Shown piece after piece: positions 22,826 to 34,139 of a stretch of 64,000 nucleotides of DNA. Source of the stretch: Anniella stebbinsi (Eukaryota > Chordata > Lepidosauria > Squamata > Anniellidae); assembly GCA_029215795.1 (NCBI GenBank), contig JARDYH010000005.1, positions 11,378,001 to 11,442,000 of the forward strand. Direction: 5' to 3'. The notes below the pieces were generated by a model, which was not told the DNA's origin, searched no databases, and saw nothing but the letters and a program-made list of their open reading frames with translations. The stretch's first letter is position 1; the number at the start of each line of letters is the position of its first letter. A program made the position numbers and the translations under genes.

Positions 22826-22917
22826 ATGCATGGTCAATCTAGCCCAGTAGTGTCGATTGAACCAGGGACCTTCTGCATGCAAAACAGGTTCTCTATCCAC
22901 TGAGCTTTGGTCCCTCC
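22826..22917 (-). repeat. tRNA-derived SINE, truncated
   Basis: 'gattgaaccagggaccttct' then 'gcatgcaaaac' followed by 'ctctatccactgagc' is the antisense of the tRNA-like head seen at 1-160. Confidence 0.75.
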
Positions 22918-22962
22918 TACAACTCTACAACTCTTTTCTGTTCATAGAAGGAAAGTTGTTAA

Positions 22963-22988
22963 AAATGTGTGTGTGTGTGTGTGTGTGT
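22963..22988. repeat. (TG)n microsatellite
   Basis: An uninterrupted TG run. Confidence 0.9.
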
Positions 22989-23552
22989 ATCAAATAAACT
23001 TATTACAAGCCTAAAAAGAAGGTGAAAACTCAGTAAAGTGAGGGGATTTACAATAAGCTAGTTCATTTGGAGGCCCGTAAATTTATTGAGTGTTGAATGT
23101 AAAAAAGGTTCATAATGAATGTGAGTCTCTCGATGGTGCCTTCCCTCAGAAGGAAAGTTAGGATCTAAGCCTATGCCTTGTTTGACATGTAGAGGAACAT
23201 GTCTCCAGCAAACATTTCTCTGCTGATTTTATATCCACAGATAACTGTTTCCTATGGATTATTGCTGTATTAGCAGATTTATGATATGATCTCTATTCTT
23301 TTTAAAATACCAGGTACAATAATTCACCCATCTTGGCTCCTAGGTTTCTAGTATATATTGTGACCTTTAAATGCCTATTCTGTGTCTAATTTTTTTTGTG
23401 TGTGCCTTACTTTATTTGACTTCCTCTCGGTTTCTGTGTACTCATAATTAGCTTCTAGCATATTTTTATTTTGAGGACATAGAGCTCCTCAGCACTTGTC
23501 GGGTTTTTCCAGAAAGCTAATTTAGAGGCTGCTTGTTTTGGGGGGGGGAAAA

Positions 23553-24010
23553 TTATTTATTTATTTATTGCATTTTTATACCGCCCTATAGCCGAAGCTC
23601 TCTGGGCGGTTCACAAAAATTAAAACCATAAAATCATTTTAAAAATATAAAACAAGCCACAATCCAAAAACAACAAATAACATACAATCTAAAAACACAA
23701 CCAGAATAGAACCAGAATAAAAATAGCAGCAGGAATTAATACAGATTAAAATACAAATTTAAAACAGCAAGGATTAAAATTGAGTAAATTTAACTGTTAA
23801 AATACTGGGAGAATAAAAAGGTCTTCACCTGGCGACGAAAAGAGTACAAAGTAAGCCCAGGTGAACCTCTCTGGGGAGCTCATTCCACAGCCGGGGTGCC
23901 ACAGCGGAGAAAGCCCTCCTCCTAGTGGCCCCCTGCCTCACTTCCTTTGGCAGGGGCTCACGGAGAAGGACCCCTGTAGATGATCTTAGGGTATTGTTTC
24001 TAAACAAAAC
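23553..24010 (-). mobile_element. LINE 3' end, L2-like, minus strand
   Basis: 'tataccgccctatagccgaa' then 'gctctctgggcggttcac' is the reversed 3' UTR end. The minus-strand peptide includes GATRRRAFSAVAPRLWNELP, the standard ORF2 C-terminus of this family. Full degeneracy is moderate. Confidence 0.8.
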
Positions 24011-25785
24011 TAAGTATTGTTTCTAAACAAAAATGTTCAAAATCATAATTCAGCCCCTCATATCAAGAGAAAGGACAATAAATTATGGAATTACTGAAAA
24101 GGAATGTTACTTCTTATTTCTCAACCTATGAAATGTATTCCCATTTAATATGGAGCTGTTCTCTAATTATGAAACTTAAAATTGTGCTCCAAAATGGTTG
24201 AAGGAATCGAATTCTGTCAACCTTACAAAATGCTTTGTAAGGTTGTTCAAATATTTCTTCTCTTTTCTCTTGTCTGTATATTTCCTTTTTCTGTTTAAAC
24301 CCCCCCCCCCCGGTCAAAATTTGCCTTTCCCCAAGGGAACATTTATTTAGCAGGGACGAGGTCTTTCATTCCGTCTTGAAAAGATGCTCAAAAGTCCTGC
24401 AGGCTAGTTTCCCATGGATGTGCAGTGATAAGATTCCTAGGAACCTTCCTCATGGTCATTTCAAGTTTTTGGTATGCTGCCTGATAAGGGTCTCAGCCTT
24501 TTTGTTCTTCCCCTTGTTCTTTTTAAGATGAATATCTTAAAATATTTTCTGTAAGGTTAAACACTTGATAAAATAGCATAGGGTAGGCACGATTATTTTT
24601 GGAAGCAAATTGTATCTGTAAAACCGTTTGATTACTTAACTACAAAGAGAAGTGGAGGATTTTGGCTTGCACATAGGTGCTGAATGGATGTGTGCCCTTG
24701 TTGCAGCTTAGTGCCCTCCACATTTGTAAATACACTTGGCATATGACTGTAAGTATCTGGAGGGATTTGAATGGAGTCCATTAACTCATCCATTTGCTTG
24801 AAGTTTTGTTGTTGCAGTGTGCTGGCTGATTAAATGCATTTCCATTGAGCAATGGATTTTCCTCTTTTTTTTTTTACATTTGAAAGCTCTTTAAAAAAAA
24901 ACACAACCCACCAGTCTCAAAACCACATGCAAAATCCCAAGCACTCTGGACACTTGCTATGTTCATAATACAACATGCCAGCAGGAAATACCAGTTTAGC
25001 TGGACTTAATTATTAAGCATCTACCATGCACATTCAGAACATGAGAATAAAAGTGCTTCTTTCATTTAATTTATAAGGAGCAATTGTGGTCAGGGCAGGA
25101 CACAAGGGGAGTGGTGCCTAAGAAAAGCTATTAACTGTTTTCTGAGGCAGTGTGTGTATGTCGAAGCATTGGGATTTTTGTTCAAGAGACAGGGTTCTGT
25201 CTCTTGCTTCCCTACTGTTGTCATCTTGGGCAAGCATTATGACCTCTGTGTATGTGTATCTCTCCTTCCACTTTTTCCCTGTTACAAAGCTTTTTGCACT
25301 GATGCAGTTGTCAAGAAATGTCTTCATGTGACGAAGATATAGTCTAGTATCTCACAATGGTGGGAGTCCTGCTTATTGCTGAGGCATAGGCAATGCTATA
25401 GAATGCAATTAATAAAGTGGAAGATGACAGATGGGAAGTGGTATGTGAGAACTTTAGCATTCAGCAGCTTTGACAGTTGGTGAATTAATGTACAATTATT
25501 GTTAAATTTGAGGGGTTGGAAGGGGAGGAGAGATCTAGGTCAGCAAGTTCTATTCATATGTCAAACAGTCATGGGCGTTGTATGCAGTGCTATAATACGA
25601 TGTGGGGTTAATTGAAACCAATATTATATGTAACTTTCAAAGTTCAGCAGTAAAAAAGTTTCAGTGAAAAAGCTAGCTTTGTGTTTTGCAGTTCATTGGG
25701 CTAATGAACTGAACTCTGCACTTTTGGTGGCTGTTTCGTATTTCACCTTTTAAAATGATCCTGTTTCCCCTCTCTCTTGTTACAG

Positions 25786-25911
25786 GTTGCTATGGGAATC
25801 TTACGATAATCTGAGAGGAAGTAAATCCTGGTAATATTACAGTTACTCATGATGTGCCTGAAGTGAAGAGGAAACACTTAACATTTCCAAGTGCCAAGGC
25901 TCTGCTGTGTC
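25786..25911 (+). other. WNK3: WNK3 5' UTR part of the first coding exon
   Basis: Lies between the acceptor (polypyrimidine tract then ttacag) and the ATG. It contains the out-of-frame ATGs gctATGG and ctcATGA. A GTG at 25891 is in frame with the start but has no reason to be preferred over the ATG. Confidence 0.75.
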
Positions 25912-26433
25912 ATGGCTACGGACTCTGGTGATTCAGCCAGCACAGAGGAATCGGAGAAACCTGATGGAGTTTCATTGGAATGTAGGGACCCCTCTGCTGG
26001 TGCTACTTTGACCATGGAGGCCAGGACCAAAGAGGGTGTCAGTGCACCTGCCTCTGGAGCAACTACAGAAAGGAAGAGGTTTTTCCGAAAAAGTGTGGAG
26101 ATAATGGAGGATGAAAAAGTCTTGGAACCCACTCCAAAGGATGAACAAGGGCCGTTCATAGTGGATGACCAGAGGATGTCCCATCTCTCAGCAAGAACCT
26201 TGGGGGCGGGGCAGGAAGCCAGAAATGAGCATGGCTCGAAAGTGAATTTGGAAGCCTCAAAGGAAAGGACCAAGAAAGAGATAGAGGAGGAGGCAGAGAT
26301 GAAAGCTGTGGCTACATCACCAGGTGGAAGGTTTCTGAAATTTGACATTGAGCTGGGCAGAGGAGCCTTCAAAACAGTCTTCAAGGGTCTAGACACAGAA
26401 ACCTGGGTAGAAGTCGCTTGGTGTGAACTGCAG
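25912..26433 (+). CDS. WNK3: WNK3 first coding exon (residues 1-174)
   Basis: Start of the WNK3 serine/threonine kinase, which phosphorylates SPAK/OSR1 and thereby tunes Na-(K-)Cl and K-Cl cotransporters in the cytosol. The exon encodes [17 protein letters not shown], then a variable acidic region, the conserved [11 protein letters not shown] block (about 57-67), [15 protein letters not shown] (about 125-139) and the start of the kinase domain, [20 protein letters not shown]. The WNK hallmark is visible: the glycine loop carries Lys154 (GRGAFK154T), while the usual beta-3 lysine is replaced by Cys171 in EVAWC171ELQ. The ATG context is gtcATGG. The donor is CTGCAG|GTTAGT, phase 0. The start matches human WNK3 as I remember it, and residue numbering runs about five behind human, so the N-terminal tail is slightly shorter. 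WNK1, WNK2 and WNK4 have different, mostly longer N-termini. Confidence 0.95.
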
Positions 26434-26704
26434 GTTAGTGTAAATGAGTTCCATCAGTCATTCATATATGTCTATATCTGTGTGGTACTGAGAAAGGTTG
26501 ATTTCATCCAATTGTTGAGAGGTGCATTTGGGAGTGTCTGGAACTACATGATTAGCTTGATCATATTGGGCTGTGGTTCCTAATACAGAATCTAGTAGCT
26601 TGTATGGAATCTTGAGAAACATAAGCATGTTTTTTTAAAAAAAGATAAAGTTGTTAGCCCTTATGGTTACAGATAAGATCACATGGCAGTTAAATGATAT
26701 TCTT

Positions 26705-26736
26705 TTAAATGCTTAATAATAATAATAATAATAATG

Positions 26737-26770
<34 letters not shown>

Positions 26771-27165
26771 GTCGGGGAACAACATTAGGACAATAATACA
26801 ATATAAATCAAATACATAAATTTAATTAAAAGAGCATATAAAACCAATACAACATCAAAATAACAATTCAGGACATTTTAAAATTCTTAGGTTTAAAATT
26901 CATCTGGGTAGGCTTGCTGGAAGAGACTAGTCTTTATAGCTATCTTAAACTCGGAGAGAGTGTTAATTTGTTGAATCTCCTCCGGTAGGCCATTCCTCAC
27001 TCTGGGGGTGACAGAAGAAAAGGTTGTCAGTCTAGTTTTAGCTGAGTGAAGCAAGTTCTCCCCAGAGGACCTGAGTGTGCAGAGCAGATTGTATGGGAGA
27101 AGGCGATCCCGCAGGTAACCTGGACCCAAACCATGTAGAAGCCTAGAAGCCAGAAAGAATCTGTA
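26705..27165 (-). mobile_element. L2-like LINE 3' end with (AAT)n tail, minus strand
   Basis: The minus-strand frame 27129-26893 reads MGPGYLRDRLLPYN, TLRSSGENLLHSAKTRL and NGLPEEIQQ, the same family as 16600-17305. The antisense 3' tail is the (AAT)n run at about 26707-26770. It sits about 270 bp downstream of the first WNK3 coding exon. Confidence 0.85.
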
Positions 27166-27258
27166 CTTATTGGGGGGAAAGTCTCAGTCTCTCCACGTGT
27201 TCTTGCACTTGCACATCAATACTACTTCTGTTACCTTTGGTCTGTTGACTGGAAATAA

Positions 27259-27342
27259 AGGAGGAGGAGGAGGAGGAGGAGGAGGAGAGGAGGAGGAGGA
27301 GGAGGAAGAGGAGGAGGAGGAGGAGGAGGAGGAGGAGGAGGA
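27259..27342. repeat. (GGA)n purine microsatellite
   Basis: About 84 bp of GGA units with two short interruptions, all purine on the plus strand. Confidence 0.95.
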
Positions 27343-28829
27343 TAATACTACTTCTGAAATGTTAACAGTTTTGACACTTCTTCGTCAGGTCTTGACACAA
27401 ATCGAGAAAGTATTCAAATCATGCACTGCTAATTTCCCCTTCTCAAACAAAATCACAAATAAATAAATTGTACAACTAAAGTGAAATTTGAATGTTAAGT
27501 ACCATTGTGCAAATTGCCAAAAATTTGTTCTAATTGCAGAACTGGCTTTTGCTTTAGTTTCAGATCATTTTTGGAGCACAGAATTTCAGTCCCTCTGGCT
27601 ACATTCCTTTCCTGTGCTAGGATCTCACCTGAGTTGGAATGCTTTCATATAAAAGTTATATAATGCAACCTCATAGTGAGAATATCACAGAATAGCAAGC
27701 AACTTCTTTCTTTCCAGTTCATATACCAGCTGAATGAACCAAGTTATTTTTTTTGTGGTGGGGTGTGTGTGGAGTAAGTGGAAGAAATAATATCTCAAAT
27801 ACATGGCTTATGTATGGTTTTCAAGTGATCTAAGCAGACGCTGCTTATCAGTTGAAATATCACATACCTTCCGACTACTTTCTTAGTGTGATACTCACCC
27901 AGTGATGGGAGTTGTGTGTGGAAATGTGACCCTAAAGCTGAAGTATTATCTGAGTTCATGGGCAAGTGCCCGCTCAAATTTCTTTTCTAGTTTAGCCCAA
28001 CGTTGTTTTCTTTGCCTTCTTGCTTTCTCCCTGGGTTCATGCCTTGGGTCCTTAGCTATCCTCTGCTGTGTCTGCACCGTTACTCCAGTTTCCAGCCTCC
28101 TTCCCATCTTTTCTTCAGTAATCTTCAGCTACCGATCCCTGTGGCCATCTTAGCCAGAGGACCATCAAATGTCGGGATCATGTTTGTAGAAGCATTGTCT
28201 TGGGAGGAACAAGTCCTTGCATAATGAATAGAGGCTGTTCTTTGAGACATATGTCCCTCTTGCTCCCAGTCCTGCACTGCCAGTTGCTTGACTTTTACAG
28301 ACCGTAGTTGTTATTGTTGCTCACCTCGATGTGTCTATACTCATTCTTGAACCGTTAGTTCCTTCGAAGCCTGTGAAGCATGACAGGCGTTGCCCCTTGA
28401 GTTTTAAACATGCAGATAGGTCACAGATGCAAGTGAGGATTGCTGTAATAGCTGCGATGAGATTCACAAAGATGCTGCCTTTTTTCCCAATGCAGGTGAA
28501 GCAGGCCCCTTTTTGCATGTGCAGCACCTGTGGGGAAAGGGATATTTGTAGTGCCTTCTCCTCTCTTTCTCTCAGGTTGCCTTCCCCTCTCTCTCAGGTT
28601 TCAGATGGCACTGCTTCCACCCCACAGGATGACCAGATGCAAAGGAGGAGGGGGCTCCTGTTCCTTTAATAGTTGTATGTAGAAGAAGGAATTTTGGAAG
28701 GTGCAGGGATGACAAAATCTCAAAACAGTTAAAGGTACAGAAATTCTGTTCTCCTTTGCAGCTTGCACCTATGCTGGCAAAGCATTCTGGAGGAGGAGGG
28801 TCACAGACAGAAAAACAAACAAACAGACT

Positions 28830-29080
28830 ACTGGGGTATTAAACGTTGATTAGACAAATTCATGGCCAGTAGGCCTATCAAAGGTTATTAGCCATGATAG
28901 CTAAAACAAGAATCTACAGGTTCAAAGATTTCTGAATGCCAGTTGCTGGGGGAAAACATCAGGGATAAATATTGTTGTCTCCTGATGAATTTCTTGGAAG
29001 CAATGGCTGGCCACTGTGGTAAATAGGTAGTTGAATTAGATTTAATCCAGTTGGACTCTTATGATGATTTTATAGGAAAT
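28830..29080 (+). mobile_element. CR1-like 3' end
   Basis: 'gacaaattcatggccagtag' with 'gcctatcaaaggttattagc', later 'gctggccactgtggtaaata' and 'ccagttggactcttatgatg', follow the order of a CR1-type 3' UTR common in reptiles. Confidence 0.6.
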
Positions 29081-30084
29081 TAGATTATTTGGCATCTCCA
29101 TTGGTAGCTACTTGCTTGTTCAGTAATATTAATTAGATATGTAGTACTAGTCCTCTTAGCAAGTTAGGTTTTAAGCCCCATTCTTCTTTTTATAATGTTC
29201 TGTCTTTCTCTAAGTGGATTGCCTATTGTCCCCCTGGTAGTTATGCTTTGGAACAGATAATTGTAACGGTTAATAGCAGATAAACACATTAGAAAGACCA
29301 TTCAGAGAGAAAGTGCCATTTTAAAGTAAGCTAGGTTATTACTTGTGTTTTCTTTGCCATGGAAAATTGAGTTGAGCTGCTATGATTCAAAAAACAGTGT
29401 GTGGTTGTTTCCCCCCCTCATATAACCATCAGTGGGTGGCGGAATAACTACTGTATGCCTAATAATTGGTTTAATCTCCTCCACAGCTAGTTCAGCCTAA
29501 GCTTGTCAGAATTTTCCATGCCATATAGCTAAACAGCTCTTCTGCAGTGTTGGCTGAGTTTAAAGCAAATCTTGTGCTGTGTTGCTTTATCAGTTACAAC
29601 AGTCATTGATCCAGCACAATAATCTATACCCTTTCCTCTAGCGCTATACTGAGAACGTAAAAGGAGCCTTTTTGCAGGGTTGTTTGCTTGGAGGATCTTA
29701 AATATGATATTGAGTGAGAATTCCAGTTAGTACGTTAGTTAATGAGACCTATATTTAAATCTGTTTATTTGAAAATAGGTCCTCTTGGAAGCAATGAAAA
29801 TGAAAAACACTGCCAGGTGTATTTTTAACTATTTGATTACTGTATTGAACAGAGGAATTTCTTTCAGGATTTTCTGGTCCTCAGAACTTATGTAATGCAT
29901 TTAACCGAGGTCTTAGTTGTGCAATCAACTGCAAGTACCATTGGTCTTCAAAGTTACTTGGCTCCTTTCTTAAAATATGAATGTGAACTCTGAACTCCTG
30001 CTGTGGTAGCAGATTCTACAATTAATCGCCCCTCTGTGAAGAATGTTTTGCTATCCCTGCACCCCTCACCCAAAATGTTTCAAA

Positions 30085-30265
30085 AGGTAGAACATTATTG
30101 GGAAACCTGGCTTCTATTCTTGGCTTTGCTATTATTTTGCTGTGTGATTTTGGAATATATCCTTTCTCTGTTCCCCATCTATAAATAGTGGATGGCAATG
30201 CTAATTCATCCTTGCAAAAAGTTGTAAGCCGCTTTGTAAAGTGCAGTATGAGAAATGCTGTATAT
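30085..30265 (+). repeat. MIR-like SINE
   Basis: 'ctggcttctattcttggctt' then 'ttgctgtgtgattttgg', 'ccccatctataaatagtgga' and 'taagccgctttgtaaagtgc' match the MIR layout in forward orientation. Confidence 0.65.
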
Positions 30266-30499
30266 AACCTTCAGTTAAATGTTTTGGTAGACATGACCAT
30301 TCTTGGGCAGGGAGATTAGTAAAGCTAGACTCTGTCTGCTCATCATTTGCAAGGGCTGCTTTAACTTTATCAGCCGTTATAACTCAATGTCCACTTTACT
30401 GTCAGAGTTTATTTTAAACCCATCTTAAACTATACCTCAGGAACTCGTTCTAATTCGTCTTTCCTTGTGTGCATTGCAGGTAAGAATGTAATTAAGTCA

Positions 30500-30800
30500 A
30501 ATTATGCATCACAGCACTGACTATCTCCTGACAACTCAGGTATGGGGGTGGGGGAGAGCAGGGTCCTGTAAATAAGACAAAGATTGGTTGGGTGAAGACC
30601 ATGAAAGGCAAAAGGCAATGAGACCTCCTTGTTTGGAATGAGGCATAATGGTCCTAGATTATGGGTTGAAGGCACATGATGCAGCAACCTTCCTGAAGGT
30701 TTGGATTTGGTTAGTGTCTGGATATGAGGCTGCCTGGAAGCCCTGTGTATGCCACCTAGAGCTCCACCATGGAAGGAAGATGGGACATAAAATAAATAAA
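30500..30800 (+). repeat. Retroelement 3' end, unclassified
   Basis: Ends in 'gagctccaccatggaaggaa' with 'gatgggacataaaataaata', a LINE/SINE-type tail. The body is too degraded to classify. Confidence 0.4.
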
Positions 30801-31224
30801 AAATAGCTAAGTAAATAAAAGTGAGCTTCAGTTTCAAGTTTTTATAGTTCAGGCCTTATCACACAACTTGCTCTGACCTGTTGTTCTTCAAGAGACTCCT
30901 TTGCTGATTTGTGTGGCTATCTTGTAGACATGTCCTTTGTGCAACATCACCAAGCTCTGGTCAAGATATCCTTACCTGATATTCCACGTCCAGGACTTGT
31001 TGCAGGGTTGAGTTCTGATGCAGATTCATTTAAAAAAAGTTGTCTGAAAGTAAAGCATGTTTTTCCATAAGTGATTCTTGCTCTTTCCCTATATGTATCC
31101 ATACTTTCCAATAGTGACCCCTTCTGAGGCCAAATTATGCAATGTTAAATGTGTTACTTGTAGTTCCTTGAATCTGTTAAAAATGTAAGTAGCAGCTACT
31201 AGGGTGTCCAATCAGGATTGAGAT

Positions 31225-31530
31225 CATGTGTGGGTTTGTTTATTTACAACATCTATATACTTTTCCACATCTAAACAGATTCCAGAGTGGTGAACAAGAA
31301 AAGATAAAAGGAATAAAACACAATATTAACAGTTATTGTGAAAACACAGTACCAATAAAACCATGGCTGGTCAATTGGGGAAAGCTTGTTGAATAAATGT
31401 CTTCAGCAGACACTGGAAACAAAACAGTGTTGGTGCCTGTCTGACATCCAGAGGCAGGGACTTCCACAGAGAGGGAGCCACCACACTGAGGGCTTTACTT
31501 CGGGTGGATTCCAACTGGACCATGGGGAAC
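31225..31530 (-). mobile_element. LINE 3' end, minus strand
   Basis: Antisense tail 'tttatttacaacatctatat' with 'tccagagtggtgaacaag', then 'ggcagggacttccacagaga' with 'gggagccaccacactgaggg', which is the antisense of the ORF2 end of L2-like elements. Confidence 0.6.
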
Positions 31531-31869
31531 CACTGGAAGCGCCTCATCTGATGACCTCAATGACCAGGCAGGTTGATAAGGGAAAAGGCACTCTCTCAAG
31601 TTTACCATTGTTTGCCATCACATCCAGACCAACAAACTATGGCTTAAATTCAGTGTTGCACAAGCACACTTCTGCTCATACAAGAGACATCTCCTTGCTC
31701 TCCTTCCAACCCTCCATAGCAGATGTGGTGGGGATGTGGGGTGGCTGCAAGGTGGAGGGGGGAAGTATTCCACCCATTAGCAGACAGTCAGGGTTTGCAA
31801 ACCAGGGATTGATCTTGGTTTGCAGGGCAAGCACAAACCATTGTGTGTTTTCATTTATTTTACTTACCT

Positions 31870-32305
31870 TAAAAAAATTCTACCCCACCTTTCAACAAGG
31901 CCCTCAAGGTGGCTTAGCCTATAGCTTTTCACAGGGCTCCATCTTACTAGTTGACATCTACATGAATCTGCTGGGAGAGATAATCTGGAATCTTGGGTGT
32001 GGTGTCATCAGTATGCTCATGAAAGACTTAGCTATTTCTCCTTTCTATTACAGGTTGTTGGAAAAGGGAAACCAGGCCATCCATGTTCACTCATGCCTTA
32101 TTTACATCAAATTTGGATTATTGCAATGTGTTGTATTTAGGATTGCATTTGAAAGGTGTTTGGAAACTTCAGTTAGTTCAGAATGTGGCAATGAGATCTT
32201 TAGCTGGAGCCAGATTTTTGGAGAATGTGATTATACTGCTCTTGTGCTGGCCATTAGTTCATTTCTCAGCCCACTTCAGTGCTCTGGTTATCACCAAAGG
32301 TATAC
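31870..32305 (+). mobile_element. L2-like LINE fragment
   Basis: The plus strand encodes TSNLDYCNVLYLGLHLKGVW with KLQLVQNVA at about 32107-32195, the same ORF2 block as elsewhere, after a short antisense LINE tail at 31870-31925. Decayed. Confidence 0.7.
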
Positions 32306-32309
32306 TGAT

Positions 32310-32660
32310 ACAGCCGTCATGACCAGTAGCCATTATATCCTCCATGAATATGCCTAATCCCCTTTTAAAGCCATGCAAGTTACTATCCATTACTATATTC
32401 TGTAGTAGCAAATCCTGTAGTTTAATGATGCGCTGTGTAAAGAAGTACTTCCTTTTATCCGTCCTGAATCTTTCACTATTCAGCTTCATTGCATGACCCC
32501 AGGTTGTAGTACTTTTCCACACCATACACAACTTTATATATCTCTATCATGTTCCCCTTACTCAACCTTTTTTTCTAAGCTAAAAAAACCCCAAACATCA
32601 TAACCTTTCCTCATGGGAGAGTTGCTCCAGCCAGGCCTTCATGTTCCATTATCAACTTTT
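32310..32660 (-). mobile_element. CR1-like relic
   Basis: 'gtaaagaagtacttcctttt' then 'ttcattgcatgaccccagg', 'ctctatcatgttccccttac' and 'cctttcctcatgggagagtt' are antisense landmarks of a CR1-type 3' region. Confidence 0.55.
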
Positions 32661-34139
32661 TGTCCCTGGTCACTGATGGAGGGATACTAAGTGACCTCAG
32701 GACCCATGATTGAGTATTCATTTTTATCTAATGGTGTTTCTCCCCCACTCCATATCTCCTTCCCTTTGTTAGCAAAGGAGATTAAAATCCTTCCCCCAGG
32801 GAAACAGTTAAATTAGTGGCCTTAGGTGCCATTTTTTGGTAGAAAAGCAGGATACATAATCAATCAATCATTCGATCAATCATTGCAATAATAAAAGTGT
32901 TCTTTGACTTGGAGGTTTTTATCTGAAATATTTTGGCTCATCTTAGGTCTTCAGGGAATCAGTGTTCATATGGTCCCAGATGTTCAAGATGATCACATCA
33001 CCAACATCCTCTCTTACATGTTGGGCATGGTTCCCTGTTGGTAATTGATGATGGCAGATCCTCATGGCAGTGAACCCAGTCACAACAGCAAGCTTCGCCT
33101 CCATTGCTTTGTGAGATTGAGGGCACATGCAGAATTCATGATACAGAGATTAAGTAGATTACACTTGTTTGTGCTCATCTGCCCTCTGGCACAGCTCAAA
33201 GCCGTCATTGATTTGCCCACAGATCTTGGGACTGACTAGCTGGTTGGCTGGAACCAGAAGCTGCTGGACTGATAGCTCCCTTCCTATGAACCCATTGTGG
33301 CATTGCTTCCTCAGCATCTGCCTTTTGCAGGTACCCCATTGGTTCAGATACCTTTTCTGACTCTGAAATGCCTAATTCTGCAATGGGTCTGCCATTCCCT
33401 CTGGTAGACAGTTCCTGACAATTTGCTCTGTGGGGTCTTTGTTATTCCATGGCTTTCTGTGCCCATAGCTACCACCAGTGATTCTCTACAAGATTGGGAG
33501 GGCATTGGGCAAATCACACCATGTATGCTACATGGTGAGAGGCCTTACAATGTCTACAATTCTCAATGCCTTTTGGTATTCAAGTTTCCTCTTAGGGAAT
33601 ATACCATACAGATGGCTGCTGCCCCTGGCATAAGTAAATTTCATAGTATTGGACTGAGATCTCTCCTGGCCTATACATCTGAGCTTAAGCATGTGAGCAT
33701 GCAAAATAACATTACTCCTATTATTGACCTGTATGTAAGAATGATGACTTGGTGGACCAGCTTGTTTGGATGGGATGCTGATCCTGTAGGTGGTCCAGTG
33801 TCTGTTTTACTTTAAATAGCCAGGTTTGCCTCCTTTTCCAACCAACAATATCATTGGTTCCTTGGCCATGAACTATGGGTCATTGGAGGATGTATTCATT
33901 TTCAGATGGGATGAGCATCTTCATTTATGTCTCTTATCCTGTTGATATTGAGGATAATTATAAGGGTGCTGTGGGATGAGGTGAACTGTATTCTTACCAT
34001 CCTGTGGTGGCTGTGAGAGCAGATATTCCATCCCAGTGTTCTTAATCTCAAGCCAATGGCTTGGCATGTCTGACCCTGCCAGACTTCCCAGGCAAAGTAG
34101 AGTAGAACGCAAACCATCCACGCGTTGTTGCTACAGGTG

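Larger units (their letters stand above)
7620..25785 (+). other. WNK3: Presumed WNK3 intron 1 (within the 5' leader)
   Basis: About 18 kb between the promoter-side donors and the acceptor tctctcttgttacag at 25771-25785. It is filled with repeats, which are listed separately. Stretches such as 8530-10078, 13410-15350, 15450-16590, 17840-18650, 19000-19440, 22020-22820 and 24040-25770 show no recognisable gene. Around 9400-9480 there are two 'aaaatggctgcc' repeats of an unnamed interspersed element. Confidence 0.6.

Noticed and set aside
27170..27466. Open frame with a long Gly/Glu run
   Set aside because: It is produced by translating the (GGA)n microsatellite.
31386..32357. Longest open frame in the window (323 codons, plus strand)
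   Set aside because: It runs through an antisense LINE tail, unrelated intronic DNA and an L2-like fragment in a different frame. It has no coherent domain and reads as a chance fusion of repeats.
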